A DNA stretch of 64,000 nt from positions 124,001 through 188,000 of the forward strand of contig JBALVL010000002.1 of NCBI GenBank assembly GCA_036961355.1, written 5' to 3'. The DNA is from Motiliproteus sp036961355 (GTDB taxonomy: Bacteria; Pseudomonadota; Gammaproteobacteria; Pseudomonadales; Balneatricaceae). Below, one piece after another: positions 10,461-19,587 of the stretch (position 1 is the stretch's first letter; every line of letters starts with the position of its first letter). The notes beneath the pieces were generated by a model. The model was not told the DNA's origin and searched no databases. It saw nothing but the letters and a program-made list of their open reading frames with translations. The position numbers and the translations under genes were made by a program.

Positions 10461-10542
10461 AAATGCTCCTTGTGGTGGCCTTGTCAGGAGATCGACGGGG
10501 TCGATGGCCACTCTTGTTAAGCTAAACGTGAGTGCTCAAATG

Positions 10543-10574
10543 CCCTGGCCTGAGTCAGGTGACACAGGTCAGGG
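10543..10574 (-). other. intercistronic hairpin between dctP and dctQ (first TRAP)
   Basis: CCCTGgCCTG and CAGGtCAGGG face each other around a 12-base loop (one mismatch on the minus transcript). It directly follows the dctP stop and has no T-run. It could protect the 3' end of the binding-protein mRNA or attenuate the permease genes. Confidence 0.5.
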
Positions 10575-10597
10575 ATGTGGCGGTGATCGCCTAGCTG

Positions 10598-11677
10598 TTA
10601 GTCAAAGTCGCGTGGCAGGTAAGCCAGCTTCTTCCAGGACTTATATTCCTTCATAAAGGCTTGCTGAGATTCGTAGATGCGTTTGAAATCGGCGTCTTTA
10701 GACGACTGTTCCTGCATCACTTCATCGGTCAATGACTTGAGTTGGGTTAACATCTCACGCGGCAGCGTTCGGGCGGTAACACCCTTGTCTGGATAACCGG
10801 CAATAACGGCACCCTGCAACGACTCGCCACGCGTTAATGCACGGAAGGTACCCGCCGTACAGGCCATGTCGATCATAGCTCTGTTGGAATCCGACAGCGC
10901 GTTCCAGGAGTCGGTGTTGATCACCAGATGCGAGGCGGTGAAGGTCTGGTGCCAACCGGGGAAGTAGTTGTTCTTGGCGATTTTGTCGAACCCCATCATC
11001 TGATCGATGGCGGGCATTGAGAATTCAGTTGCGTCGATCGCACCTTTCTCAAGCGCCGGGAAAATTTCTCCGCCCGGGATCAGGGTCACCGAGGCGCCTG
11101 CTTTTTGCAGCACCTTACCGCCAATTCCGGCAAAACGTATCTTCAGGCCGTCGAAATCGTCCATCGACTTTATTTCTTTGGTAAACCAACCGGCTGTTTC
11201 CGGTCCGATTACGCTACAAAGCACGGGATGAACGTTGTGCTTGGCGTACAGCTCTTCACCCAGTTTCTTGCCTTCGCCTTCATACCACCAAGTAGCGTAT
11301 TCCCAAGGTTCCATACCGAAAGGTACCGCCGCCAACAGTGCCGAGGCAGGAATTTTTCCTTGGTCGTACCCCAGCCAGATATAACCAGCATTTAGCTGCT
11401 TATTTTTGATCGCCTCGGTTATACCAAAAGGTGGAACCAGTTTGCCCGGCTCGTAAATTTTGAACTGGATATCGCCGCCACTGGCTGCCTTGATCTGTTC
11501 AGCGACCAGTTTTATCGGGTCGCCTAATGCGGGCAAGTGGGTGCCGAATCCAGCTTGAAGTTTCCAACGGATCTTATCGTCAGCTGCGAAAGTTGTTGAG
11601 CTGGTTGCGGCCAGTATGCAGGTCGCTGCGGTAAAACTGATAAGGCCTTTTTTTAGGTTTGAGGAGCGCTTTTTCAT
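10598..11677 (-). CDS. TRAP transporter substrate-binding protein, DctP/TakP type (first system)
   Basis: 359 residues beginning with a signal peptide (MKKRSSNLKKG, hydrophobic stretch, then STTFAADDK). The mature part has TakP-like features: KLQAGFGTHLP, LNAGYIWLGYDQGKIP, LKIRFAGIGGKVLQKAG with the conserved ligand-contact arginine, and GAIDATEFSMPAID. It is the periplasmic receptor for the first TRAP system. It is the first gene of a leftward operon dctP-dctQ-dctM-adh-mmsA-iclR, and its promoter faces away from a second alcohol dehydrogenase gene. The TakP group binds small organic acids, often as dimers; the actual ligand here cannot be read from the sequence. Confidence 0.92.
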   Translation of the reverse strand: MKKRSSNLKKGLISFTAATCILAATSSTTFAADDKIRWKLQAGFGTHLPALGDPIKLVAEQIKAASGGDIQFKIYEPGKLVPPFGITEAIKNKQLNAGYIWLGYDQGKIPASALLAAVPFGMEPWEYATWWYEGEGKKLGEELYAKHNVHPVLCSVIGPETAGWFTKEIKSMDDFDGLKIRFAGIGGKVLQKAGASVTLIPGGEIFPALEKGAIDATEFSMPAIDQMMGFDKIAKNNYFPGWHQTFTASHLVINTDSWNALSDSNRAMIDMACTAGTFRALTRGESLQGAVIAGYPDKGVTARTLPREMLTQLKSLTDEVMQEQSSKDADFKRIYESQQAFMKEYKSWKKLAYLPRDFD

Positions 11678-11781
11678 GAATGATTCCTTTTCAATCCCTA
11701 GTGAGCAGAAGCACGCTGGGAAGATAATTGTTATCTATTAGTAGCATCCAGTCTATAGTGGCTCATTTTTGATTGAAATCA

Positions 11782-11846
11782 GTATAATGAGTCGATATGG
11801 ATCATTATACAGAATAATTTTCTTGTCAAATTATTTTGTATAATGA
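11782..11846. promoter_or_regulatory. repeated inverted boxes in the dctP/adh2 divergent control region
   Basis: GTATAATGA at 11782-11790 is inverted perfectly as TCATTATAC at 11802-11810 and recurs directly at 11838-11846. Between them AATAATTT (11813-11820) mirrors AAATTATT (11828-11835). The cluster lies in the 335-bp gap between two divergent genes, as expected of an operator array. The IclR regulator at 4676-5458 is the nearest candidate binder. Confidence 0.6.
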
Positions 11847-12012
11847 TGTGATCTGTACCGTTATAGGTATGGTGGTGATGGTTCGGTTAACCTTGTTGCA
11901 CAGGGTGCTGCGTGGAATTGACGGTAATAGGGTTTCTGAAAAGGATCATCAGCAGTGACGATAAAAAGTGGTTTAGTAATAATTTGTCTTTGATGGGTGA
12001 TGAGGGTTTGAT

Positions 12013-13167
12013 ATGGGAATGTTTGTCTTCAATACGACGCCAAGCGTAATTTGCGGCGCTGGTAGCTTGTCTCAAACGGGTCAGTTGGTAGGTGATATGG
12101 GCACTTCCAGAGTGCTTGTGGTGACCGACCCGGGTATCGTGAAACTAGGGTTGTTGGACAAATTGGAGGCTAGCCTTATAGCCGCAGGTATTGAGTTCCG
12201 GGTGTTTTCCGGTGTTCAGCCCGATCCGAGTGAGGCGGTCGTACTGCAGGCGCTATCGATCGCACGAGAGCAACAGGTCGGCGCCGTCATCGGTATTGGC
12301 GGCGGCAGTTCGATGGATGTCGCTAAGCTGGTCGCGTTGCTGGCGCAATCTGAACAGACGCTGGAACAGATCTACGGTGTCGGCCTGGCGAAAGGACGGC
12401 GACTGCCGCTGATTCAGATACCGACCACCTCCGGCACCGGTTCGGAAGTAACCCCGATCTCGATCATCACTACCGGCGCCAATGAGAAGAAAGGGGTGGT
12501 TTCACCCTTGCTGCTGCCTGATGTCGCCCTGCTGGACGTGACGCTGACCCTTGGTTTGCCGCCGGGAGTGACGGCGGCGACCGGTATCGATGCGATGATT
12601 CATGCCATCGAGGCTTATACCAGCAGACACAGGAAAAATCCGCTCTCTGACAGCCTGGCACGACAGGCATTAGCATTGCTGTCCGCCAATATAAGCACTG
12701 CCGTTCATCAGGGCGATAATCTAGCGGCACGGGAGCAGATGTTGCTGGGCTCGATGCTGGCGGGACAGGCATTCGCCAACGCGCCGGTCGCGGCGGTTCA
12801 TGCCTTGGCTTACCCGCTGGGTGGTCATTTTCATATCCCCCACGGCTTGAGTAACTCGCTGGTATTGCCCCATGTGATGCGCTTCAATGCCCCTGCTTGC
12901 GCGCCACTGTATGCCGAACTGGCGCAGATTATTGATCCGGCTATTGCCACCGGGCTCGCCGAGGTAATGACCCAAGCGTTGATTGATTCTATTGAACGGT
13001 TGATTGAGACGTTGGGGCTGCCTACTCGGTTAAGGGATATGAAAATTTCTCGAGATCAGTTACCGATGCTGGCCAATGACGCGATGGAACAGCAGCGTTT
13101 GTTGGTTAATAACCCTCGTGAGGTCACTTACGAGGATGCTTTGGCCATTTACCAGAACGCCTACTAA
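12013..13167 (+). CDS. iron-containing alcohol dehydrogenase (second copy)
   Basis: 384 residues. GIGGGSSMDVAKLVAL binds the cofactor, and PTTSGTGSEVTPISI follows. Metal ligands are visible in ATGIDAMIHAIEAYTS and AVHALAYPLGGHFHIPHGLSN. GAGGG lies six bases before the ATG at 12013. It diverges from the first TRAP operon and shares its control region, so both alcohol dehydrogenases probably serve the same inducible pathway, perhaps acting on different enantiomers or in opposite directions. The two proteins are clearly diverged from each other, so this is not a recent duplication. Confidence 0.9.
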   Translation: MGMFVFNTTPSVICGAGSLSQTGQLVGDMGTSRVLVVTDPGIVKLGLLDKLEASLIAAGIEFRVFSGVQPDPSEAVVLQALSIAREQQVGAVIGIGGGSSMDVAKLVALLAQSEQTLEQIYGVGLAKGRRLPLIQIPTTSGTGSEVTPISIITTGANEKKGVVSPLLLPDVALLDVTLTLGLPPGVTAATGIDAMIHAIEAYTSRHRKNPLSDSLARQALALLSANISTAVHQGDNLAAREQMLLGSMLAGQAFANAPVAAVHALAYPLGGHFHIPHGLSNSLVLPHVMRFNAPACAPLYAELAQIIDPAIATGLAEVMTQALIDSIERLIETLGLPTRLRDMKISRDQLPMLANDAMEQQRLLVNNPREVTYEDALAIYQNAY

Positions 13168-13477
13168 ATCACATTTTAATCACCAGTCCGGTCTACGGCG
13201 GGCGGTGGATGCTCAGCTGGCCAATCTTCAGTTTCTGCACATGTTAAGCGTTCTCGGATGCCTGCCTGCAGCAGGCACTTAAAACACGGATTCCAATGAC
13301 GGCTATGTGCATTCCTTGCACACGTGCCGTCTGCTCTTGTCTCTTAGTAACCATAAACAGCGGCGAGTGGATTTATTGGTAACTACAACGGCCCGGCCTC
13401 AGCTTAATCGCTATAAAGATATGTTCTGTTCTAGGGGCAGTTTTATCGATAGTTACGATTATTTATCTAAGAATGGA

Positions 13478-13690
13478 TCAAACGGCTTGAGTGGCTTCGT
13501 AGACGATCTCTTCCGCCAGCACTTGGGATGCATCATAAACTGGCAGTGCGTTTTGCAATGTACTGGCCAGCACGGACAGTTCAGTACAGGCGATGATCAG
13601 ACATTCTGCACCCTGATCCTTGAGGTTTTATACGGATATCACTAATGGCCTTAGGAACCAGCCTGCCCAGACCCTTTTCATGAGTTTAAT
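13478..13690 (-). pseudogene. C-terminal remnant of an aspartate/glutamate racemase-family gene
   Basis: The minus strand ending at TGA 13478-13480 reads LKDQGAECLIIACTELSVLA and then LPVYDASQVLAEEIVYEA. This closely matches the C-terminus of the intact racemase at 17635-18357 (VQCLVVACTELSVIGD, LPVYDASELLANTIVREA). Upstream the match continues in another frame (EKGLGRLVPKAISDIRI) after a one-base frameshift near 13632. The N-terminal two thirds, including the first catalytic cysteine, is missing. No function is expected. Confidence 0.75.
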
Positions 13691-13924
13691 TACCATCCCT
13701 TATCGATAAGAGATGCGACATTCCAGTCGCTATGTCGATCGTCCATAAATTACAAAGAACTCATGATGTTACTTGATGAACCGGGCTTCCACCGCTTTAT
13801 AAAACTGCCGTGCATTGCCAACGCTTTATAGGCTTCAGCCAGCCATTTTATCTCCTGTTTGCGCTGATAACGGTGCCTATTTCCGGAGCATTAATCTATT
13901 GATTTCTTAGTGAATATGGATGTT

Positions 13925-13960
13925 ATGCCAAAAAGTAACTGGTCGCATAGAAAACGGCAT
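13925..13960. promoter_or_regulatory. predicted LysR-type operator upstream of cuyA copy 1
   Basis: ATGCC and GGCAT bracket a 36-bp box with internal AAAAGTAAC, GGT and AAAAC. The same box, same length and same internal words, lies at 23250-23285 between the LysR gene and cuyA copy 2. It is 84 bp before the cuyA start here. Conservation between the two upstream regions is confined to this box, which argues for protein binding. Confidence 0.7.
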
Positions 13961-14043
13961 TAGCCATCCGGCGAAGACAAACCCTATGATGAATGCACGT
14001 CAGATATGCCCTGGCACCATAATAAAAAACATAGGAATATCAA

Positions 14044-15054
14044 ATGCACCTGTCCCGTTTCCCTCGCTTACATTTCGCCCACCTCGCAACAGCCCTCGAG
14101 CCAATGGAGAGCCTTAGCAAGCATCTCGGAGGTCCCAAGCTTTGGATTAAGCGGGATGATTGCACCGGCCTTGCTGGTGGCGGTAATAAGACCCGCAAAT
14201 TGGAATTTCTGATGGGCGACGCCATTGCGCAGGGCGCAGATACCATCATTACTCAGGGTGCGACGCAGTCCAACCATGCCCGTCAGACCGCCGCAATTGC
14301 CACCAAGATGGGGATGGAGTGTCATATCTTGCTGGAAGACCGCACCGGTAGTAAAGACGACGATTACAACTACAACGGCAACGTGCTGCTGGATCAGTTG
14401 TTCGGTGCTTCGCTGAGCAAGTTCCCGGCTGATACCGACATGAATACGGCGATGGATGAGCTCGCTGGAAAGCTCCGTGCAGCGGGCAAAAAGCCTTACA
14501 TCATCCCCGGTGGTGGCTCCAACGCAACGGGGGCGCTGGGCTATGTTAATGCCGCTCTTGAGCTGCTGACCCAAGCTAATGACATGGGGCTTAAGATCGA
14601 CCGATTGGTTCATGCCACCGGTAGTGCTGGCACCCAGGCCGGTCTGGTTACCGGTCTTGTGGCATCCAACAGCCTGATTCCCGTGCTTGGGATTGGTGTG
14701 CGTGCACCTCGTGAAGCCCAAGAAACCAATGTTTTCAAACTGGCCGAAAAGACCGCTGAGCACTTGGGGATTCCTGGGGTCGTTAAGCGTGAAGATGTGG
14801 TGGCCAACTGCGACTATGTCGGCGAAGGCTACGGTGTCCCCACCGAGAGCGGCATCGAAGCGATCGAATTGTTTGCCCGTCACGAATCAATTCTGCTCGA
14901 TCCGGTCTATTCCGCCAAAGGTGCGGCAGGTCTTATAGATTTGGTCCGCAAGGGGCACTTCAGCAAGGATGAAAATATCGTCTTCCTGCACACCGGTGGT
15001 AGCCAGGCTTTGTTTGGTTACCGCAAGGCCTTTGGCTTAGCTGATTACAGCTAA
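14044..15054 (+). CDS. cuyA: L-cysteate sulfo-lyase, copy 1
   Basis: 336-residue PLP enzyme of the D-cysteine desulfhydrase/ACC deaminase fold. GLAGGGNKTRKLEFL contains the PLP lysine Lys49, ITQGATQSNHARQTAA is the substrate region, and VHATGSAGTQAGLV binds phosphate. CuyA eliminates sulfite from L-cysteate to give pyruvate, ammonium and sulfite. Assignment as CuyA rather than D-cysteine desulfhydrase rests on the neighbourhood: CuyZ, RidA, sulfite dehydrogenase and other sulfonate genes. A second copy (23355-24365) differs at about 17 of 336 residues. This copy leads a rightward run with a HisD-like enzyme, an aminotransferase, a racemase and a TRAP transporter. Confidence 0.88.
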   Translation: MHLSRFPRLHFAHLATALEPMESLSKHLGGPKLWIKRDDCTGLAGGGNKTRKLEFLMGDAIAQGADTIITQGATQSNHARQTAAIATKMGMECHILLEDRTGSKDDDYNYNGNVLLDQLFGASLSKFPADTDMNTAMDELAGKLRAAGKKPYIIPGGGSNATGALGYVNAALELLTQANDMGLKIDRLVHATGSAGTQAGLVTGLVASNSLIPVLGIGVRAPREAQETNVFKLAEKTAEHLGIPGVVKREDVVANCDYVGEGYGVPTESGIEAIELFARHESILLDPVYSAKGAAGLIDLVRKGHFSKDENIVFLHTGGSQALFGYRKAFGLADYS

Positions 15055-15120
15055 CCTACATATTAATAATGGACTTCCAGTGTCGGTGGCTTAGGCGCTA
15101 AGAATAATTTGAGGGTACCC

Positions 15121-16434
15121 ATGGAATTTATAAAAAACGCGATTTCTGAAGAAGCTGTTGCCGATGAAGATGAAAAGATTCAAGCAACCGTTAAAGCTAT
15201 GTTGCAACGTATCCAGGATGAAGGCGAAGTTGCGGTTAAAGCCTTTGCACAGCAGTTTGATAATTGGCAAGGTGATTTCGTCCTTTCTGACGAGAAGCGG
15301 CAGGCGCTGATCGACTCTGTTCCTCAGCGGGTAAAAGATGATATCGATTTTGCTCACCGGCAGATCAAGCGTTTTGCCGACGCGCAGCGCGACAGTCTGG
15401 TTTCCTTTGAAATAGAAACCGAGCCAGGCGTTCGGCTAGGGCAGCGAGTGATGCCGGTGCAAAGTGCGGGTTGTTACGTACCTGGCGGGCGATATGCTCA
15501 TGCGGCGTCGGCTTTGATGAGTGTCGCGACAGCTAAATCAGCAGGAGTGCCTTTTGTTGTTGCCTGCTCTCCACCTCGTGGTGACAGCATCAATCCGGCG
15601 GTCGCTTATGCCATGCATGTTGCCGGTGCAGACGTGATTCTTGAGATGGGTGGTGTTCACGCTATCGCGACCATGGCCAATGGTCTGTTTACCGGTAAAC
15701 CTGCCGATATTCTGGTCGGACCTGGTAATGCCTACGTTGCTGAAGCTAAGCGTATGCTGTTCGGTGCCGTGGGTATTGATGTGTTTGCAGGTCCTACTGA
15801 GTCGGCCATCATCGCCGACGAGACCGCTGATCCAATGACTATTGCCGTTGATCTCGTGTCTCAAGCAGAGCACGGCCCCAATTCCCCGGTCTGGCTGTTT
15901 ACCGACAGCCGCGAAATCGGCGAGAAGGTGCTGGAGATCATGCCGCATGTGATCGCTGATATGCCGAATGCAGATGTCTGCGAGGCAGCTTGGCGTGACC
16001 ATGGCGTTATTGTTCTAGCTGATAGCCGAGAAGAACTGGTTAAGATCAGCGACAGCTACGCCTGTGAGCATTTGCAGATCATGGCGAAGGATCTGGAGTG
16101 GTGGAAGGATAATCTCAACAACTATGGCTCTCTATTCCTTGGGGAAGGTAGCACCGTTTCTCAGGGCGATAAGTGCTCTGGCACCAACCACATTCTGCCG
16201 ACCAAGAAGGCGGCCCGCTATAGCGGTGGCCTCAATGTGCAAAAATTCATGAAAGTGCTGACTTATCAGGAGCTGGACGAAGCAGCCAACGTGGCTTTCA
16301 GTGGTGCCGGCTCGCGGATCTCTCGTACAGAAGGAATGGAAGGCCATGCCCGTGCTTGTGATTGGCGCTTACGCAAGTTCTTCCCAGAGAAAGAGTGGGA
16401 CTTTACGGTCTACGATCAGAAGCGTTACGACTAA
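15121..16434 (+). CDS. histidinol dehydrogenase-like NAD-dependent dehydrogenase, candidate cysteinolate dehydrogenase
   Basis: 437 residues from ATG 15121, with GAGGG six bases upstream; an in-frame TTG at 15109 lacks a ribosome site. HisD fold: GCYVPGGRYAH, ILVGPGNAYVAEAKR, FAGPTES. Zinc-site residues align as Gln248, His251, Asp350 and His409, and the catalytic pair Glu316-His317 is intact. It is a paralogue of HpsN at 52776-54077. HisD enzymes oxidise a primary alcohol to an acid in two NAD+ steps; histidinol itself is an amino alcohol. No other his genes are nearby. Between cuyA and a racemase, the natural inference is oxidation of cysteinolate (2-amino-3-hydroxypropanesulfonate) to cysteate. 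A second DHPS dehydrogenase is the alternative. Confidence 0.8.
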   Translation: MEFIKNAISEEAVADEDEKIQATVKAMLQRIQDEGEVAVKAFAQQFDNWQGDFVLSDEKRQALIDSVPQRVKDDIDFAHRQIKRFADAQRDSLVSFEIETEPGVRLGQRVMPVQSAGCYVPGGRYAHAASALMSVATAKSAGVPFVVACSPPRGDSINPAVAYAMHVAGADVILEMGGVHAIATMANGLFTGKPADILVGPGNAYVAEAKRMLFGAVGIDVFAGPTESAIIADETADPMTIAVDLVSQAEHGPNSPVWLFTDSREIGEKVLEIMPHVIADMPNADVCEAAWRDHGVIVLADSREELVKISDSYACEHLQIMAKDLEWWKDNLNNYGSLFLGEGSTVSQGDKCSGTNHILPTKKAARYSGGLNVQKFMKVLTYQELDEAANVAFSGAGSRISRTEGMEGHARACDWRLRKFFPEKEWDFTVYDQKRYD

Positions 16435-16444
16435 GGAGTACGGC

Positions 16445-17638
16445 GTGAAAGTATTCCAAAAATCGTTTACACAGCAGGAGACGATCCCCGAGCAGGGGAT
16501 CGCTGCCGCCGTTGAGGTGATGCGCTCGGGTCGTCTGCATCGCTACAACACGTTGCCAGGCGAAAAGAGTGAAACTGACCTGCTCGAGCTGGAGTTTGCC
16601 GAGTATCAGGGTGTGCCCTACTGCTTGGCCTGTTCTTCGGGCGGTTATGCTTTGCACGTCGCGATGCGCGCAGTCGGGGTTCAGTCGGGTGACAAGGTAC
16701 TGTGCAACGCCTTTACCTTAGCACCGGTTCCAGGAGCGATTCATAACAGCGGTGCGGTACCGGTGCTGGTCGATGTTGCCGATGATTACTGTATCGATCT
16801 GGATGATCTGGAGTCGAAGGCGAAAGAGTCGGGTGCCAAAGTTCTGATGCTGTCGCATATGCGCGGACATCTTGCAGACATGGACCGTATCATGGCGATC
16901 TGCGAACGCTATGGTCTGTTCCTGATCGAAGATTGTGCCCACACCATGGGCGCGAGCTGGAATGGGAAGATGAGCGGAACCTTTGGTGACGTCGCCTGCT
17001 TCAGTGCTCAAACATACAAACATATCAATTCAGGTGAGGGTGGGTTTTTGACCACCCGCCACGCCGATGTGATGGCCCGCGCCATTATGCATTCCGGTTC
17101 TTATATGTTGTTTGATCGTCATTTTGCCGCACCGCCAAAAGAGGCGTTCGAAAAGATTCGTTACGACACGCCCAATTACAGTGGCCGCATGGACAATTTG
17201 CGCGCAGCGATTTTACGCCCACAAATTGCCGATCTGGATACCCAGTGCGATCGCTGGAACCGGCGCTATCGTGTTATTGAAAAAATACTTAACGACAGTC
17301 CGGTGGTTAAGATTCCAGCGCGATCCGAAGCCGAACGGTTTGTGGGCAGCTCGATCCAATTTTCGTTACCTCAGTTCACCTTGGAGCAGATACTGCAAAC
17401 CGTTGAGCATTGTGGAGAGCGGGGGGTGGTGTTGAAGTGGTTTGGCGATGCTGTACCCAGGGATTACACCAGTCGTTATGACAGCTGGCAGTATATCGAG
17501 GAGATGCCGCAGTTGCCTAAAACAGAGCTGATACTTTCCACGCTGCTGGACATGCGGATTCCATTGACCTTCAGCGAAGATGACTGCGCCTTGATCGCCG
17601 AGGTCATCGTTGATGTTGTCGGGGAGTGTCAGCAATGA
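16445..17638 (+). CDS. DegT/DnrJ/EryC1-family PLP aminotransferase
   Basis: The GTG at 16445 follows AAGGAG at good spacing, eleven bases after the HisD-like stop, giving 397 residues. The fold is that of sugar-aminotransferase-like enzymes: SSGGYALHVAMRA, FLIEDCAHTMGASWNGK with cofactor Asp163, and FSAQTYKHINSGEGGFL with PLP lysine Lys192. All key residues are present, so it should be active. The family normally aminates keto-sugars, but no sugar-nucleotide genes are near. Coupling to the dehydrogenase and racemase suggests transamination or epimerisation of a small amino sulfonate. Its reaction is not established. Confidence 0.82.
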   Translation: MKVFQKSFTQQETIPEQGIAAAVEVMRSGRLHRYNTLPGEKSETDLLELEFAEYQGVPYCLACSSGGYALHVAMRAVGVQSGDKVLCNAFTLAPVPGAIHNSGAVPVLVDVADDYCIDLDDLESKAKESGAKVLMLSHMRGHLADMDRIMAICERYGLFLIEDCAHTMGASWNGKMSGTFGDVACFSAQTYKHINSGEGGFLTTRHADVMARAIMHSGSYMLFDRHFAAPPKEAFEKIRYDTPNYSGRMDNLRAAILRPQIADLDTQCDRWNRRYRVIEKILNDSPVVKIPARSEAERFVGSSIQFSLPQFTLEQILQTVEHCGERGVVLKWFGDAVPRDYTSRYDSWQYIEEMPQLPKTELILSTLLDMRIPLTFSEDDCALIAEVIVDVVGECQQ

Positions 17639-18357
17639 CTCTTGCCAAAGCGAGCCATGAAAAAATTGTCGGTATCATCGGCGGTATGGGACCCGAAGCC
17701 ACGGTAGATTTGATGCAGCGTGTGATCGACGCGACACCGGCCGGAGATGATGCTGACCATATTCGGATGTTGGTGGATAACAATCCTAAGGTGCCATCAC
17801 GGATCAAGGCGTTGATCGATGGCGATGGTGAGAGTCCCGCACCCTGCATGGTAGAGATGGCTTTAGGGCTGGAAAAACAAGGGGCCGATTTTTTGGTTAT
17901 TCCTTGTAATACGGCGCATCACTATTATCCAGATGTTGCCGCAGCGGTGCAGATTCCGGTGATAAACCTGATCGAGATGACTACTGGTCACGCTAAAAAA
18001 GCGCAACCCGAGCTGCGCAAAGTGGGTCTGCTAGCGTCCAGCGCTTTACAAAAAATTCATCTCTATGAACCTTGGTTTGAACAGCACGACGTCGCTGTGT
18101 TTTATCCCCAGCCGCACAATCAACAGGCGGTGATGGACCTCATCCGTGCGGTGAAGGCAAAGCAGCAGACGCCAGAGCAACTTGCGGACTATAACCGTGC
18201 TGCGAAGGACCTGCAGACCCAAGGTGTTCAGTGCCTGGTGGTTGCCTGTACCGAACTCTCGGTGATTGGCGATCATTTGCATACATCGCTACCGGTGTAT
18301 GACGCGTCTGAACTGTTGGCTAATACCATCGTTCGTGAGGCGCTTGATGATAGGTAG
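17635..18357 (+). CDS. aspartate/glutamate racemase-family protein, candidate cysteate racemase
   Basis: 240 residues from ATG 17635, which overlaps the aminotransferase stop (ATGA), so translation is coupled. The family signature is GIIGGMGPEATVDLM. Both catalytic cysteines are present: Cys91 in VIPCNTAHHY and Cys205 in VVACTELSV, as in cofactor-independent amino-acid racemases. Cysteate is a structural analogue of aspartate with sulfonate for the side-chain carboxylate, so an Asp-type racemase beside cuyA plausibly converts D- to L-cysteate. A broken homologue lies just upstream of cuyA copy 1. Substrate choice is inference. Confidence 0.85.
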   Translation: MTLAKASHEKIVGIIGGMGPEATVDLMQRVIDATPAGDDADHIRMLVDNNPKVPSRIKALIDGDGESPAPCMVEMALGLEKQGADFLVIPCNTAHHYYPDVAAAVQIPVINLIEMTTGHAKKAQPELRKVGLLASSALQKIHLYEPWFEQHDVAVFYPQPHNQQAVMDLIRAVKAKQQTPEQLADYNRAAKDLQTQGVQCLVVACTELSVIGDHLHTSLPVYDASELLANTIVREALDDR

Positions 18358-18554
18358 GCGTGACAACCGCTTTATAAATTAATTGGGCTAAGTTTGGTTT
18401 TAATAAGCTTAATTTTTTAATAAGAACAGGAATTAATTTTGGGAGAAATATAAATAGTATGTTAAATAGAATGGCAGATTGATTTATCGGATCTTTCTGG
18501 AATTTTTAGACGATAGTAATCATTTAAAATAAAATCAAAACATAGGTGATAACA

Positions 18555-19559
18555 ATGAAGTTGAATAGAATTGCAAAAGCAATATCGTTGACCGCGGGTT
18601 TGTTACTGTCTACGGGCAGTTATGCTGCCGGTAATTGGAACATGGCGGTAGGTGATGGCGGCGGCAGTGCTCAGGAAGCACTTGGGCTTAAATTCAGCGA
18701 ATTGCTGTCGCAAAAAACTGGCGGCAAACACAGTGCCAAACTGTTCGTTAACGGCCAGTTAGGATCCGAGCAGGCAACGATAAACGACGTAGCATTAGGA
18801 ACGCTTGACCTATCCATCATCGCCAGTAACAACCTATCGCCTTTCTCTCCTTCGATGGGAATTCTTTCACTACCCTATATCTTTGAAAACATCGACCAGG
18901 CCCAGAAAGTCGTCGAAGGCCCAATCGGCGAACAACTCACTCAAGATGCCGTGAAGAATGCCAACGTACGGGTTCTAGCTTGGACCTATTCAGGTTACCG
19001 CGTATTGACCAACTCAAAACGTCCGATTTTGAAATTGGATGACCTTCAGGGTCTGGTGGTACGGGTTCCTAAAAATGAAATCATGATCGACACGTATAAG
19101 TCGTGGGGTATCAACCCAACGCCCATGGCTTGGTCTGAAACCTTTACAGCACTGCAGCAGCGCGTAGTTGACGGCCAGGATACCCCTTATGCCGCGATCT
19201 ACTCGATGAAATTTGGTGAGGTACAGAAGTATCTGACAGATATCCATTATCTGTTCCTGTTGGAGCCGTTGGTTATTTCAGAATCGCTTTATCAGGAGCA
19301 ATCTCCTGAGGTTCAAAAAGCGCTGCTGGAGGCGGGTAAAGAAGCCACGTCCTATAGCCTGAGCTGGTTGCAGGGTAAAGAGTCGATGATCAAGAAAGAG
19401 CTGATTGAAACCTACGACATGCAGATTGATGCTCTGACCGATGAAGGCGAGTGGGCGAAAAAAGCTCAAGACGCAGTATGGCCTAAGTTCTATGAGCAGA
19501 TCGGCGGTAAATCAAAAGTTAACGAACTGCTCCGTTCACTTGGCCGTGACGAAGTTTAG
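18555..19559 (+). CDS. TRAP transporter substrate-binding protein, DctP type (second system)
   Basis: 334 residues from ATG 18555, with AGGTGA five bases before it. The signal peptide runs to about YAAGNW. DctP features are QLGSEQATINDVALGTLDL, LPYIFENIDQAQKV, GLVVRVPKNEIMIDTYKSWG (conserved ligand-carboxylate or sulfonate arginine) and PMAWSETFTALQQRVVDGQD. It is the periplasmic receptor of the second TRAP system and follows the racemase by about 200 bp of AT-rich sequence that may hold its own promoter. The likely ligand is a cysteate-family amino sulfonate because of the neighbouring genes; this is inference. Confidence 0.9.
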   Translation: MKLNRIAKAISLTAGLLLSTGSYAAGNWNMAVGDGGGSAQEALGLKFSELLSQKTGGKHSAKLFVNGQLGSEQATINDVALGTLDLSIIASNNLSPFSPSMGILSLPYIFENIDQAQKVVEGPIGEQLTQDAVKNANVRVLAWTYSGYRVLTNSKRPILKLDDLQGLVVRVPKNEIMIDTYKSWGINPTPMAWSETFTALQQRVVDGQDTPYAAIYSMKFGEVQKYLTDIHYLFLLEPLVISESLYQEQSPEVQKALLEAGKEATSYSLSWLQGKESMIKKELIETYDMQIDALTDEGEWAKKAQDAVWPKFYEQIGGKSKVNELLRSLGRDEV

Positions 19560-19587
19560 TTAAAGCGTTCGTAGTTCTTTCTATATA

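Noticed and set aside
14068..14883. 271-codon minus-strand open frame, with a similar one at 23697-24302
   Set aside because: Both are mirror frames of the two cuyA copies; conservation follows from cuyA similarity.
14044..15054. D-cysteine desulfhydrase or ACC deaminase
   Set aside because: Same fold, but linkage to cuyZ, LysR, ridA and sulfite oxidation favours CuyA.
15121..16434. Histidine biosynthesis hisD
   Set aside because: No other his gene nearby, and a paralogous enzyme sits in the hps cluster; context favours sulfonate oxidation.
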